Below, in pieces: positions 37,868 to 47,512 of a stretch of DNA of 64,000 nt. A model generated the notes under the pieces. It did not search any database, was not told the origin of the DNA, and saw only the letters and a program-made list of their open reading frames with translations. Made by a program: the position numbers and the translations under genes. The stretch is from CAVSVP01 sp963731125 (GTDB taxonomy: Bacteria > Pseudomonadota > Gammaproteobacteria > Competibacterales > Competibacteraceae): positions 186,001 through 250,000 of the forward strand of contig CAVSVP010000006.1 in the NCBI GenBank assembly GCA_963731125.1, given 5' to 3'. Numbering within the stretch: position 1 is the stretch's first letter; the number at the start of each line of letters is the position of its first letter.

Positions 37868-38910
37868 GCGGTAATTAGTTGAATTCAGCACAAGGAGCTC
37901 ATAAATAAATAGGGTAGCGACGAACGGTAAAGGAGTCATAAAGATGAAGCCCTATTCTAATGATCTGCGTCAAAAAGTAGTAGATGCGTACACGAGAGGG
38001 GAGGGTTCGATGCGTAGCTTAGCGGTGCGTTTTTCCGTGAGTTTGGATTTTGTCTGGCGGTTACTGAAGCGTTATCGGCAGACCCGGCGGGTGGATCCGA
38101 AACCGCATGGGGGTGGGCAACCACGCAAACGGCGGGAATCGGATGAAGCGGTACTCAAACAGTTAGTGGAGGAGCACGCGGACGCGACGCTGTCGGAATT
38201 GAATCGGTGGCTAAAGGCGAAGACGGGGGTGGTGGTAAGCGGCTCGACGATTGGTTTGAGCTTGCGCCGGCGCGGGATCACGCGCAAGAAGGTAAGCTAC
38301 CACGCGAGTGAGCGCGAGGCCGATGAGGAGATCGAACAGGCGCGTCAACAGTTTCAACAAGAACAAGCCGAGATGGACCCGAAGCACTTGATTTTCATTG
38401 ATGAAGCGGGCGTCAACCTCGGTATGGCACGCCGCTATGGTCGGGCTCCGCGCGGTTGTCGTGCTCATGCCGACAAACCAGTGAACCCGGGACCGAACCT
38501 GACGTTGGTCAGTGCATTGGGATTAACGGAAGTGCGTGCGATCATGGAACTCGAAGGCTCTCTCAACGGCAATGCCTTTACCAGCTTTATCCAGCAGTTG
38601 CTGGTTCCCACCTTACAGCCGGGCGACCAAGTGTGGCTGGATAATTTGAGCAGTCACAAAGTCGAAGGAATTCAAGAAGCGATGGAAGCGCAGCAGGCTG
38701 AGTTACACTTTTTGCCTCCCTATTCCCCGGATTTCTCACCCGTTGAACTCTTTTGGTCGAAGGTGAAAGCCTTTCTTCGGGGCTCGGCGGCACGTACCAG
38801 AGATGCCCTCGATGGCGAAATAAGAAATGCGTTGGATGCCGTGACAGAAACCGATATCAAAGGGTGGTTTAAGCACTGTGGATATTGTACTGAACCCAAT
38901 TAATTACCGC
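37868..38910 (+). mobile_element. intact IS630-type element
   Basis: 1043 bases flanked by TA on both sides (37866-37867 and 38911-38912). The ends are inverted repeats starting GCGGTAATTA, and similarity extends about 20 bases inward. It lies between the small lipoprotein gene and the hybrid kinase and does not obviously break a gene. Confidence 0.87.
37944..38903 (+). CDS. IS630-family transposase
   Basis: A 319-residue transposase, full length for the family. It has an N-terminal helix-turn-helix (YTRGEGSMRSLAVRFSVS) and a basic winged region, then the catalytic acids in IFIDEAGVNLG, VWLDNLSSHK and PDFSPVELFWSKVK. ATG start after an AAAGGAG site. The element probably remains functional. 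It belongs to a different subgroup from the broken IS630-type copy upstream. Confidence 0.9.
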   Translation: MKPYSNDLRQKVVDAYTRGEGSMRSLAVRFSVSLDFVWRLLKRYRQTRRVDPKPHGGGQPRKRRESDEAVLKQLVEEHADATLSELNRWLKAKTGVVVSGSTIGLSLRRRGITRKKVSYHASEREADEEIEQARQQFQQEQAEMDPKHLIFIDEAGVNLGMARRYGRAPRGCRAHADKPVNPGPNLTLVSALGLTEVRAIMELEGSLNGNAFTSFIQQLLVPTLQPGDQVWLDNLSSHKVEGIQEAMEAQQAELHFLPPYSPDFSPVELFWSKVKAFLRGSAARTRDALDGEIRNALDAVTETDIKGWFKHCGYCTEPN

Positions 38911-38948
38911 TATAATAAATGCTTTGTTTGGCTATCTAAATAAAAAGC

Positions 38949-41525
38949 CTACATTGAGGCTGCCACCTTTTGGCTTTTTGCATTAGGCTCCAAAGATTTA
39001 TTTGCAGAAAGAAAAAAAGTTTTTGAAACATCTGGAAACTCTTTTCTTGTTTCACGCTGAGTCTGCAAATCAAAGTGATTTTCAGCCAATCCATTGATTC
39101 TCCATTTCTCAAGCATAACTTTCAAACGCTCCATGGTAACCGGTTTACTGATGTAGTCGTCCATTCCCACATTGAGGCACTGCTCGCAGTCTCCCTGCAT
39201 TGCGTTAGCTGTAATAGCGATAATAGGAATATGCGTGCGTGCATAATGCTGTCTTTCTTCGTTTTCTCTAATAACTCTAGTTGTCTCGTAGCCATCCATC
39301 TCTGGCATTTGACAATCCATAAAGATCAGATCGTATTGGGTATCTTGCAACGACCTAAGAGCTTCCACGCCATTTACTGCCACATCGACACGACAGCCGA
39401 GATTCTCAAGCATAGCTACGGCAACTTTTTGATTAATAAGATTGTCTTCGGCTAAAAGCACATGAGCATTAGAAACTAGCTTGTTTTTCTTTGCCTTACC
39501 ATCAACAATGGATTGCGATGAGACGATTTCCTTAGACGATGCCATTATATTAACAAGACAATTATAAAGCTGAGACGGACGCGCCGGTTTGCTCATACAA
39601 CCTGCGATTCCTCTCTGCCAAGCTTCTACCTCATCAAGTTCCTGACCCACAGGAGTCAGCATCATCAACCGTACAGTACTGATGACAGCATTGGCTTGAA
39701 CAGCGCGAGCTAGTTCTATACCACCCATGTCTGGTAAATACATGTCCAAAATAATTAGATCATAAGGTTCTCCTCGTCTGGCAGCATTCTGCAACATATC
39801 AAGAGCTTGCATTCCATTTTCAGCGCTATCACAATGCATTTGCCAGGCAGTTACCTGATGATTTAAAATTTCCCTAGTGGTTGCATTATCATCAGCAATC
39901 AGCACTCGTAACCCATGTAACACGGGAGATGAAAGCCGCATCGCTTGCACCTGATTAGGTTGCTTCGCCAGACGCACAGTAAACCAGAATTTAGAACCTT
40001 GCCCGAGTTTGCTTTTAACCCCAATTTCCCCTCCCATCATTGCAACAAGCTGCTTGCAGATTGCCAACCCCAAACCTGTTCCGCCGTATTTGCGTGTGGT
40101 CGAACCATCTGCCTGCGAAAATGAATCAAAGATGCGTTGTAGCGCTTCCACAGTAATGCCAGGACCAGTATCACTAACTTCGAAACGCAGCATCACCCAA
40201 TCCTTACCCTCCTCTAAGGGTGTAGCACGTACCACCACTTCTCCTCGATCAGTAAACTTAATGGCATTGCCGATGAGATTAATTAGAACTTGGCGGAAAC
40301 GACCAAGGTCTCCCCGAACGCCGTCGGGTACATCATGCGCTACTAAACAAGCTAGCTCCAACTCTTTGCTTTGAGCCCGTTCAGCGAGAAGTTCCACAAC
40401 TTCTGCAACAGCCTCATCTAACGCAAAATCCACGCTTTCTAATTCTAGCTTACCTGCTTCAATTTTGGAAAAATCTAGAATATTGTTAATGAGATCCAGT
40501 AATACCTCCCCAGAACTTTTTACCATATCTGCAAACCTGCGTTGTTTATCATTTAGTGTGGTTTCCAGAAGCAACTCCGACATACCGAGTATTCCGTTCA
40601 TAGGAGTACGAATCTCATGACTCATATTGGCTAAAAACTGAGATTTAGCACAGTTAGCAGCTTCGGCCGCTTCTTTAGCCTTTCTTAATTGCTCTTCCGT
40701 ATTCCGACGCTCAGTAATTTCATGTTGTAAATACTCATTAATAATAGAAAGTCGCCTATTGGTATCTGCTTGCAATCGAAACTGCTCTTTTATTTTCTCT
40801 TGCATTGCCGAAAATCGATGTCCCAAGTAACCAATCTCGTCACGCGAACCAACTTTTATTGGATGATCGTACTCTCCATTAGCTATGGCTTTCACACTCT
40901 CAACGAGGTTACCAATGGGACGCGTAATGCGATGCGCTAAGAAAACAGCTGCTATGCAACCGAAAACAAGACCAATGACTGCTAAAGCGAGTAACAGTTT
41001 ACGTGTGCTAACAATCGCTGTTTGCATATCATTGAGTGAAAAACCAGCTCGTACCGTGCCCCAATTCTCCCCTTCTAAGAGAATTGGCACAGCAATATCG
41101 CAAAAGTCTTCTCCCTCCCAATGATCATATTGAATCAGTGTTTCCTTGATGTCCCGTGTACTATCGTACAGCCTTCCAGTAAGGGCTATATTCTCAAGCT
41201 CTTTTCTACCGCGAAAGCTTGCAATTTCTCCGTCAAACAATACCACGGTTGCATAAAGAAGGTTATTCTCCTCAACTACCCAGTCCAAATTTTGATCAAT
41301 TTTTACATAATTATATGTTGTTACTAAATCATTATTAATAGCTGCCAAATTTCTGGTTACAGACAGTCCTCGTTTTTTAAATTCCAGCAGAATCGAATCA
41401 CGAACTTGATTCTCAACCACTAGCACGACGCCGAACATAAACACGGCTTCGAGTAAAATAATACCAATGAGAAACTTTGTCTGCAGCCTGAATTTAATAT
41501 CTTTTCTGAAACCTCTATGCTTCAT
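38949..41525 (-). CDS. BarA-like hybrid sensor histidine kinase with two receiver domains
   Basis: A membrane hybrid kinase of 858 residues from the ATG at 41525 (a GTG at 41558 would add 11). Two membrane helices (about residues 15-38 and 175-198) enclose a periplasmic sensor. HAMP (RITRPIGNLVESVKAIANG), a coiled coil (EYLQHEITERRNTEEQLRKA), and HisKA with the phospho-His in SQFLANMSHEIRTPMNGILG follow. HATPase motifs GNAIKFTDRG, VSDTGPGI and TGLGLAI come next. Two receivers follow (LIADDNAT with Asp in LIILDMYLPDM, and LLAEDNLINQKVA with Asp in LIFMDCQMPEMDGYET). A histidine phosphotransfer domain is missing, so a separate Hpt protein is expected. The signal is unknown. Confidence 0.92.
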   Translation of the reverse strand: MKHRGFRKDIKFRLQTKFLIGIILLEAVFMFGVVLVVENQVRDSILLEFKKRGLSVTRNLAAINNDLVTTYNYVKIDQNLDWVVEENNLLYATVVLFDGEIASFRGRKELENIALTGRLYDSTRDIKETLIQYDHWEGEDFCDIAVPILLEGENWGTVRAGFSLNDMQTAIVSTRKLLLALAVIGLVFGCIAAVFLAHRITRPIGNLVESVKAIANGEYDHPIKVGSRDEIGYLGHRFSAMQEKIKEQFRLQADTNRRLSIINEYLQHEITERRNTEEQLRKAKEAAEAANCAKSQFLANMSHEIRTPMNGILGMSELLLETTLNDKQRRFADMVKSSGEVLLDLINNILDFSKIEAGKLELESVDFALDEAVAEVVELLAERAQSKELELACLVAHDVPDGVRGDLGRFRQVLINLIGNAIKFTDRGEVVVRATPLEEGKDWVMLRFEVSDTGPGITVEALQRIFDSFSQADGSTTRKYGGTGLGLAICKQLVAMMGGEIGVKSKLGQGSKFWFTVRLAKQPNQVQAMRLSSPVLHGLRVLIADDNATTREILNHQVTAWQMHCDSAENGMQALDMLQNAARRGEPYDLIILDMYLPDMGGIELARAVQANAVISTVRLMMLTPVGQELDEVEAWQRGIAGCMSKPARPSQLYNCLVNIMASSKEIVSSQSIVDGKAKKNKLVSNAHVLLAEDNLINQKVAVAMLENLGCRVDVAVNGVEALRSLQDTQYDLIFMDCQMPEMDGYETTRVIRENEERQHYARTHIPIIAITANAMQGDCEQCLNVGMDDYISKPVTMERLKVMLEKWRINGLAENHFDLQTQRETRKEFPDVSKTFFLSANKSLEPNAKSQKVAASM

Positions 41526-42014
41526 ATTCAAGACCTGTCTTAAAATCGCCGGACTCACTAAGTAGAGGAGGCTGCTTAGGGATGCTTCAAGCGTTTGATT
41601 ATTTTAACAAAAAATTTTCAATGGTTAACACCCTAAGATTCAAGCATTATCACTAATATAATCATATGCACAGTCATAACAACTCCTAACAAATTATACT
41701 GTTTGTTCACTACTGCACTTTCTTAATTTTAAATTTAAAAATGTTTACTTCTTTAAATTTACTATTGTGGATGAACCTCGCCCAAGAAAGTGCGAAATCC
41801 TCTGCATCCCTAGGGATGCAGAGGAAAACATAGTGGGTGATTAGCCTATACGATAACTTTAAACAACACACCGCCTTGTATCCAATCAGTCAGCAGTCAT
41901 CATACAGCACACAATGTAAACACTGCAGTTTGAACTCTGGTTATAGACCACCAATCATAACCCCTTTCTCGATGACTACGTTAACCTGAAGGTAGATATT
42001 GGAAAAATAGTATT
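41526..42014. other. gene-free region with a 26-base palindrome
   Basis: 489 bases between the hybrid kinase and the subtilisin genes. The only structure is a perfect palindrome at 41799-41824. AT-rich elsewhere. Confidence 0.5.
41799..41824. repeat. perfect 26-base palindrome
   Basis: CCTCTGCATCCCT is followed directly by its reverse complement, with no loop. It could be a bidirectional terminator stem (about 190 bases past the subtilisin stop) or a protein-binding site. No T run follows in either direction. Confidence 0.55.
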
Positions 42015-43745
42015 TCATCTTTCTCGACCACGTAGGCTCAGAGCATGAGCAAAACGAAGAGCGCGGTCCAAGTTAAGATGACAGCCAGAAGCGGTTTTTC
42101 TAAGAATATTTTTTATCGATATCGGGGTTAGATCTGAATTCACAGCCCGCATCAATGCCACGGCAGCACTCACATGAGGAGCTGCCATGCTTGTTCCACT
42201 AGATACCCCATAGAGACCTCCCGGAATTGTGGAGAGAACGTCAACGCCTGGAGCACATATATCTACTTCCGGTCCAGTATTTGCGAAATTGGCGATTTTA
42301 CCTTCGGGATTGGTAGCAGTCACTGCTATGACAGAGCTGCTAGCCGAATATTTAGCTGGATACATTACTGGATACTCTTCTGATACAGCTACCACACAGT
42401 TTGCGACAACGCCTTCACCAGATCCGCCTTCACCAGATCCGCCTTCACCGGCTGCTAATACTGGATACTCCTCTGATACAGCTATTCCACAGCTTGCAAC
42501 AACACCTTCACCAGATCCGCCTTTACCAGATCCGCCTTTACCAGATCCGCCTTTACCAGATCCACCACCTTCGCCGACTGCTAATAACTTATTGTCTTCC
42601 TGACGATCTTGCTCATCCTCTTCCCAATTGAAATGATTTCCAACGGCGGCTACTACTGTGACACCTTTATCGAGAGCTATATCTAGCAACCTTCTAACTA
42701 GGATATTATCCTCTTTAAAGGCTAGACTCATGTTAATAACATCAACGGGTCCATGAGTTTCCATCCATTTTATAATCCACTGCAGACCGGCAAGAAGTGT
42801 ACTAAGCTCTCCACTGGTATCTTCACGAAGCACCTTGATTGAAAGAATTTCTGTGTGAGGCGCCGCGCCAACTGTATCAGCACCCAGAGTTCCCGCGACA
42901 TGAGTGCCATGACCGTTGCAGTCATCCAGAAGGCCGAGCCAAGCAGGAACAAAATCAACACAGTCATTAACAAAATCAATGCTCTCTATAACCCGTCCTC
43001 CGAAGGCGGGATGAATGCCATCAATTCCTGTGTCAAACACCGCAACTCTGACCGGTCTACCCTCTAAATACCTTTCCTTGAGTTTCAAAAGTGCTTCCGA
43101 AAGAAGCCGAGACTGACAATTTGGATCGTAAGTGCTTGTATAAAAATCTTCTTCATAAGCACATTTATACAGCTCAAGAATGCCCCATGTCCGTTCGTAA
43201 TTGCTAATTGAATCATAAATGGGAACAAAATAAGGATTAAAAAATGTTCTCGCTTCGCCTTCACCAGATCCGCCTTCACCAGATCCGCCTTCACCAGATC
43301 CGCCTTCACCAGATCCGCCTTCACCAGATCCGCCTTCACCAGATCCGCCTTCACCAGATCCGCCTTCACCAGATCCGCCTTCACCAGATCCGCCTTCACC
43401 AGATCCGCCTTCACCAGATCCGCCTTCACCGGCTGCCATTATTCTTTCAGATTGAATTTTCTGATCTTTTTGAACGTTAATAACAATCGGATCAGTTGCT
43501 AGCTCAGCACAGTTCATGAAATTAGGAACAGCGAAAACTAGCCCATTAATGAGATCAAGACGGTAGACGACCGATACACCATCTGCTTCCCAGGAAGCAA
43601 TATAGTTGTCGATCGCGTCTTGTGAAGCATCCTCCTTAAATACAACAATGCATTTATTCTCCTCTTGCGCGCTGCCCGAGGAGGCCATCACCGCTCCCGC
43701 ATACACGATTAGTAAACCGCAGAAAAAACTCTTACAGGCTCGCAT
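42015..43745 (-). CDS. secreted subtilisin-like protease with GSGEG repeat arrays
   Basis: A 576-residue S8 peptidase. The signal peptide ends near ASSGSAQEE and is followed by an inhibitor-I9-like propeptide (CIVVFKEDASQDAIDNYIAS). The triad is visible at about Asp238 (VAVFDTGIDGIHPAF), His279 (NGHGTHVAGTLG) and Ser519 (SSGTSMAAPHVSAAVALM). A 15-base unit encoding GSGEG is repeated between propeptide and catalytic domain (11 identical copies, 43261-43425) and in a surface loop between His and Ser (42415-42444 and 42508-42567, partly GSGKG). The triad looks intact, so it should be active and extracellular. It is transcribed with or near an oligopeptide-binding protein. Confidence 0.88.
   Translation of the reverse strand: MRACKSFFCGLLIVYAGAVMASSGSAQEENKCIVVFKEDASQDAIDNYIASWEADGVSVVYRLDLINGLVFAVPNFMNCAELATDPIVINVQKDQKIQSERIMAAGEGGSGEGGSGEGGSGEGGSGEGGSGEGGSGEGGSGEGGSGEGGSGEGGSGEGGSGEGEARTFFNPYFVPIYDSISNYERTWGILELYKCAYEEDFYTSTYDPNCQSRLLSEALLKLKERYLEGRPVRVAVFDTGIDGIHPAFGGRVIESIDFVNDCVDFVPAWLGLLDDCNGHGTHVAGTLGADTVGAAPHTEILSIKVLREDTSGELSTLLAGLQWIIKWMETHGPVDVINMSLAFKEDNILVRRLLDIALDKGVTVVAAVGNHFNWEEDEQDRQEDNKLLAVGEGGGSGKGGSGKGGSGKGGSGEGVVASCGIAVSEEYPVLAAGEGGSGEGGSGEGVVANCVVAVSEEYPVMYPAKYSASSSVIAVTATNPEGKIANFANTGPEVDICAPGVDVLSTIPGGLYGVSSGTSMAAPHVSAAVALMRAVNSDLTPISIKNILRKTASGCHLNLDRALRFAHALSLRGRER
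42415..42567 (-). repeat. short GSGEG/GSGKG arrays in the catalytic domain
   Basis: Two copies of TCACCAGATCCGCCT lie at 42415-42444, and one copy plus three variants (TTACCAGATCCGCCT, the last ending CCACCA) at 42508-42567. The spacer around them is itself duplicated: the protein reads VVASCGIAVSEEYPV then VVANCVVAVSEEYPV. Confidence 0.8.
43261..43425 (-). repeat. 11 identical 15-base tandem repeats
   Basis: TCACCAGATCCGCCT is repeated 11 times without a single change, encoding GSGEG units in the subtilisin linker. Perfect identity means recent expansion or active homogenisation. Copy number may vary between strains and the assembly may have collapsed or expanded it. Confidence 0.93.
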
Positions 43746-43845
43746 AATGAATCTCCATATTTCCTTAGTTATATTTCCTACATACTTTATACTATAAACT
43801 CAATCTTTCTTGATTTTCAAAAATCTCTACACTTTTTATATATTT

Positions 43846-45570
43846 TTATTGAAGTTTCCGAGGATCATTTACCAGCCGATCGGCTGACGTAAATGTGGTG
43901 TTTTTTATCTTTGGCATTTCTGCAGCGAGTTTTTTCTGATCAATCCAAACTTTCCGAAACGGAAGATAAACAGCGCCAAGATGACTTAATTCAACCCCTT
44001 GAACCCATGAGTGAAAAAGATAATTGTTACTGTTAACGTGTTGAGGTATGAGAGGTGCATTATGCATTGCTCGCTTTTCGATATTCCGATAAAGCTCGAC
44101 TCTTTTCATGTAATCCACCTCTTCTCGCGCCTGGTTCAATAATCGGTCAAGTTCGGGATCATTCAGTTTCATACGATTAGTGTTGCTTTTGGAGTAACAA
44201 AGTGGATAAAAAAAATTATCGGGATCTGGATAATCTGCATACCATGCCGCATAGAACATAGGGGCCCGTTTCTCGTTGATAACTTTTACAAATTCTTGCC
44301 AATCGTCGGCGAGTTTAGGGATAAGCTCAATACCAACTTCTGCCAGATAATGCTGGTAAGCTTGTAATTCCCTTTGCACGCTTTCGGCTTTCGAAATTGT
44401 CCAAATTTCAATGGGGGGAAATCCATGTCCCTCAGAATAACCAGCTTGTGTTAACAGTTCACGGGCTTTTTGAGGTTCGTAAGAGTAAGCCTTAAAGCTT
44501 GGATCGTAACCTGCAATTCCCGGTGGTAAAATCCCCTTAGCCGGGATACTGCCTCTTTTCGTAATTTGTTTAACAATAGTTTCTGTATCTATCGCATAAT
44601 TAATAGCTTGTCGGACTCGCAAATCATTAAAAGGTGAAACATCCATATTCATGCCCACATAGACTAAATTAAGTCCAGGTTTGCTAATAACAGAAGGTTT
44701 GTTTCTACTATTCGAAGATACAATTTTTTCGTATTGCTCACTAGGAATAAAAGAATGCTCTAAAATCCCCTGGTTAAAATCAGTGAACATTTGCTCCCAA
44801 TCATCATTGGGGTAAATTAAGAAACGCAAATTGTTTAAAAAAGGTCGATCATCAAAATAGTCTTTATTCGCTTCAAGAATGATTTGTTTTCCAGGTTCCC
44901 AAGTGCGAAATCTAAATGGTCCTGTGCCTACAGGATTTTTACCGAAACCAGAATCGACTTCCTCTTCAGGAATGACTTTGGCGTTAACCATTGCAAGAAT
45001 AGAAAGAAAAGGCGCAAAAGGTTTCTCCAACTGAATTATCAAAGTATAAGGTTCTAAGGCGATTAATCCACTAACTGTCGGATTTTTACCGTCTCGGTAT
45101 TCTTTGGCACCTTGAATATTTAAGAAAAACGAAGCCACGGGTGATTGAATATCTGGGCTTAAAATGCGACTGAAAGAAAAGATAAAATCTTTTGCTGTGA
45201 CTTCGCGACCGTTATGAAATTTAACGCCTTCTTTCAACAGAAAAGTGTAAGTGTGATGGTCTCTAGAAATTTTCCACTTTCTAGCTATAGATGGAACTAC
45301 ATTAAGATCCTTATCAAATTCAACCAGTCCGTCAAACAGATTAGCAGCAACATTCATTGAATAAATATCTGTGTAATATGCAGGATCAAGCGTTATGGGC
45401 TCACTATGCAGTGGCGCATTGTATGTGCCGCCATACTGAGCTTCGCTTGAGTCTTGCGTGGCAGCATAGGAGAGATTGCAAATCATGTATGATGAATTGC
45501 AAATTATTAGAATTCCCGATAGAATCGCCATCCACGCAAATCTAGATGATAAAACTTTAGGTTTATGCAT
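43846..45570 (-). CDS. oligopeptide-type ABC transporter substrate-binding protein
   Basis: A 574-residue SBP_bac_5 family protein, like OppA/DppA. The N-terminal hydrophobic segment (about residues 12-36) acts as a signal peptide or anchor. Family signatures are EPITLDPAYYTDIYSMNVAA, TFLLKEGVKFHNGREVTAKD (the hallmark), NPVGTGPFRF and ADYPDPDNFF. Such proteins deliver peptides or nickel to an ABC permease. No permease or ATPase genes are nearby, so it is an orphan here. With the neighbouring secreted protease a peptide-scavenging role is plausible, but this is an inference. Confidence 0.85.
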   Translation of the reverse strand: MHKPKVLSSRFAWMAILSGILIICNSSYMICNLSYAATQDSSEAQYGGTYNAPLHSEPITLDPAYYTDIYSMNVAANLFDGLVEFDKDLNVVPSIARKWKISRDHHTYTFLLKEGVKFHNGREVTAKDFIFSFSRILSPDIQSPVASFFLNIQGAKEYRDGKNPTVSGLIALEPYTLIIQLEKPFAPFLSILAMVNAKVIPEEEVDSGFGKNPVGTGPFRFRTWEPGKQIILEANKDYFDDRPFLNNLRFLIYPNDDWEQMFTDFNQGILEHSFIPSEQYEKIVSSNSRNKPSVISKPGLNLVYVGMNMDVSPFNDLRVRQAINYAIDTETIVKQITKRGSIPAKGILPPGIAGYDPSFKAYSYEPQKARELLTQAGYSEGHGFPPIEIWTISKAESVQRELQAYQHYLAEVGIELIPKLADDWQEFVKVINEKRAPMFYAAWYADYPDPDNFFYPLCYSKSNTNRMKLNDPELDRLLNQAREEVDYMKRVELYRNIEKRAMHNAPLIPQHVNSNNYLFHSWVQGVELSHLGAVYLPFRKVWIDQKKLAAEMPKIKNTTFTSADRLVNDPRKLQ

Positions 45571-46188
45571 GCTGCTCTCTTGATCTTAATAGCTTCGGCA
45601 CCATTTCTTGATGATGTTTTTTTAAAGACATCACTCCATTCGAAATGGCTAAAAACGTTACGTGTGGAATTCAAGGATAAATTTTTTAATTTTATGTTTT
45701 AGAACAAATCTTATCGTGCATTGTTCTTCGATCAAATAGAGCAAAAAGCTAGCCAACTTAGTATTCTAAAAAAATTATTTTTTTAAGGGATTGTTTCTTC
45801 TAATTTTTATTAGTTAACGATTATGAATATATAGAGAATTTTACAATTTTTTACAATTTATCATTAAATTTGTTGACACGATTCGACCTTTAGCGTCATT
45901 ATTTCAAAGTTTGAGAACTAAGGTGCCGCTGCAAGCAACAATTAAATAAAATAGCTATTGCAAAGCAGCATGCGACAGGCGGTTTTACAATCGCTCAATT
46001 AGCTACTTAGTAGAGCTAAAGAAATAGCAGCCTACAGAGAAATAGTACTTCCTTTAGAGAGCATTACATTAATGCCATAAAAGCAAGCTTATGCGCTGAA
46101 AAATTTTATGGCTAAATCAATGACGTAACTTTCCATGTTACAAATAAAACCACCCTTAGAAATCCTTATCCTTTCGAACATATGCTGA
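45571..46188. other. gene-free region
   Basis: 618 AT-rich bases between two leftward genes. A TTGACA hexamer at 45873-45878 with a weak CATTAT at 45897-45902 could be a rightward promoter, but no gene follows. Nothing else is recognisable. Confidence 0.35.
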
Positions 46189-46881
46189 TTAGAAGGGAGG
46201 CAATCCCCACCTTTCTGGATCAAATTCAGTTAGAGATTTCAAAATTTGATGCGCTCTCGCATAAACTTCTTGAATCATGTGTGGATCAGGTACTACCGCT
46301 ACAAACATACCTGCTGCCAGCGCTGCTTGCATACCAGAGGGCGCGTCCTCAAAAACCAAACAATTTTCTGGATCGGCTCCCATACACCGGGCAGCTGCTA
46401 AAAAAATATCCGGTGCAGGTTTTCCCTTCTGGATAGCCGGATCATCACCCAATACAACACAATCAAAAACATTAAACCATTGCTGATGATAGGTTGTTTT
46501 CAGTTCAAAAAAACGTCGGTTGGAACTAGAAGCTACAGCTTGCGGTATACCATGAGCATGTAAATGCCGAGTTAGACACTCCGCACCAGGCAGCGGCTTA
46601 GCGTGAGGAAATTTTGCTTCCAACATCAGCTCTCGTTCCTTAAGATATTGTTCTGCCGTCATGGGCAAACTTAACGTGTCTACTAAATAACAGGCGGCAT
46701 CAAGGGAAGGGAGGCCAATCATTCGTGATTTGATCGACCAATCAAAGGTCTTACCAAAGCGGCTAACTATCTTTTGGGTCACTTCGGTATAAAAACTCTC
46801 AGTATCTAAAAGCAGACCGTCCATATCGAAGATGACATGGGTGATTGCTCCGTTGGCCAAGATTTCAGATTTCATACACAT
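46189..46881 (-). CDS. HAD-superfamily phosphatase (pseudouridine/sugar phosphate type)
   Basis: A 230-residue HAD-IA hydrolase. Motif I is VIFDMDGLLLDTE (nucleophile and general-acid Asp), motif II is in VASSSNRRF, motif III is GKPAPDIFL and motif IV is VFEDAPSGMQAALAAGM. A helical cap lies between motifs I and II. Sequence around LLLDTESFYTEV resembles the HDHD1/GS1-like and beta-phosphoglucomutase-like groups, so a pseudouridine-5'-phosphate or sugar-phosphate substrate is likely. Starts at 46881 and 46875 are both possible. Confidence 0.85.
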   Translation of the reverse strand: MCMKSEILANGAITHVIFDMDGLLLDTESFYTEVTQKIVSRFGKTFDWSIKSRMIGLPSLDAACYLVDTLSLPMTAEQYLKERELMLEAKFPHAKPLPGAECLTRHLHAHGIPQAVASSSNRRFFELKTTYHQQWFNVFDCVVLGDDPAIQKGKPAPDIFLAAARCMGADPENCLVFEDAPSGMQAALAAGMFVAVVPDPHMIQEVYARAHQILKSLTEFDPERWGLPPF

Positions 46882-47512
46882 ACGCTACTGTAGTTCTAGA
46901 GAAAAATTTAGAGGATGAAACGATAGCCTGCTTTTATTTAAACAGTTCAGATACAGAAAAGATAGGAAAAAATTATGTAAATCATTCGATTACTTCTAAA
47001 GTTACTCCCGCAGAAAGCTATAATTCCTCTTTTTTACAGCTTGTCAGACCTACTGGCTTTAGTACAATTATAAGGTGTTAATTCTCTTTGCTGCGTTTAG
47101 CAACTACTTGATTACCTTCGCCGTTCATACAATCTTTTCCTGTTCGAAATAAGTTCAGGTCGTGTTCCATTGTGGTCGGTTACTCAACTCAACTTTTAAA
47201 AACTGTCTAATATGCAACCCACCACTGAAGCGATACAAGCCCCATCGACTGAAGTTCATAATCCTTTTTTACTTTGGATCAAGAAAAAAATGACTTGCTT
47301 GAGAATACCTATTCTCACGACGCCGTCCATCCCGACATTACGACTATACTTTTGTTGGCATGGTTCAAATGGATCCCTGAGCAAGGTAACACTTTTTTGT
47401 GGAATACATCGTCTTTTCATTTACTTAGACCCTCTGAGTGTTACCTTGATTTGAACCAGACCCTTTTGTTCAGTAGCAAATCACTTAATACGCACTTATG
47501 AGGAGGAGAACC
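46882..47512. promoter_or_regulatory. gene-free phaC leader with a nested inverted repeat
   Basis: About 630 bases without a convincing gene; two short frames overlap here and read poorly. At 47362-47457 GGTTCAAAT and AAGGTAACACTT are matched further on by AGTGTTACCTT and ATTTGAACC, so the region can fold into an interrupted hairpin of two stems about 55 bases ahead of the phaC start. The AGGAGGAG ribosome site lies at about 47501-47508. Confidence 0.45.

Noticed and set aside
43244..43480. Tandem repeats as a possible CRISPR array
   Set aside because: Units of 15 bases have no spacers and encode GSGEG in the subtilisin frame.
47212..47501. Two overlapping small frames upstream of phaC
   Set aside because: No ribosome site and low-complexity sequence; overlapped by an inverted repeat, more likely leader DNA.
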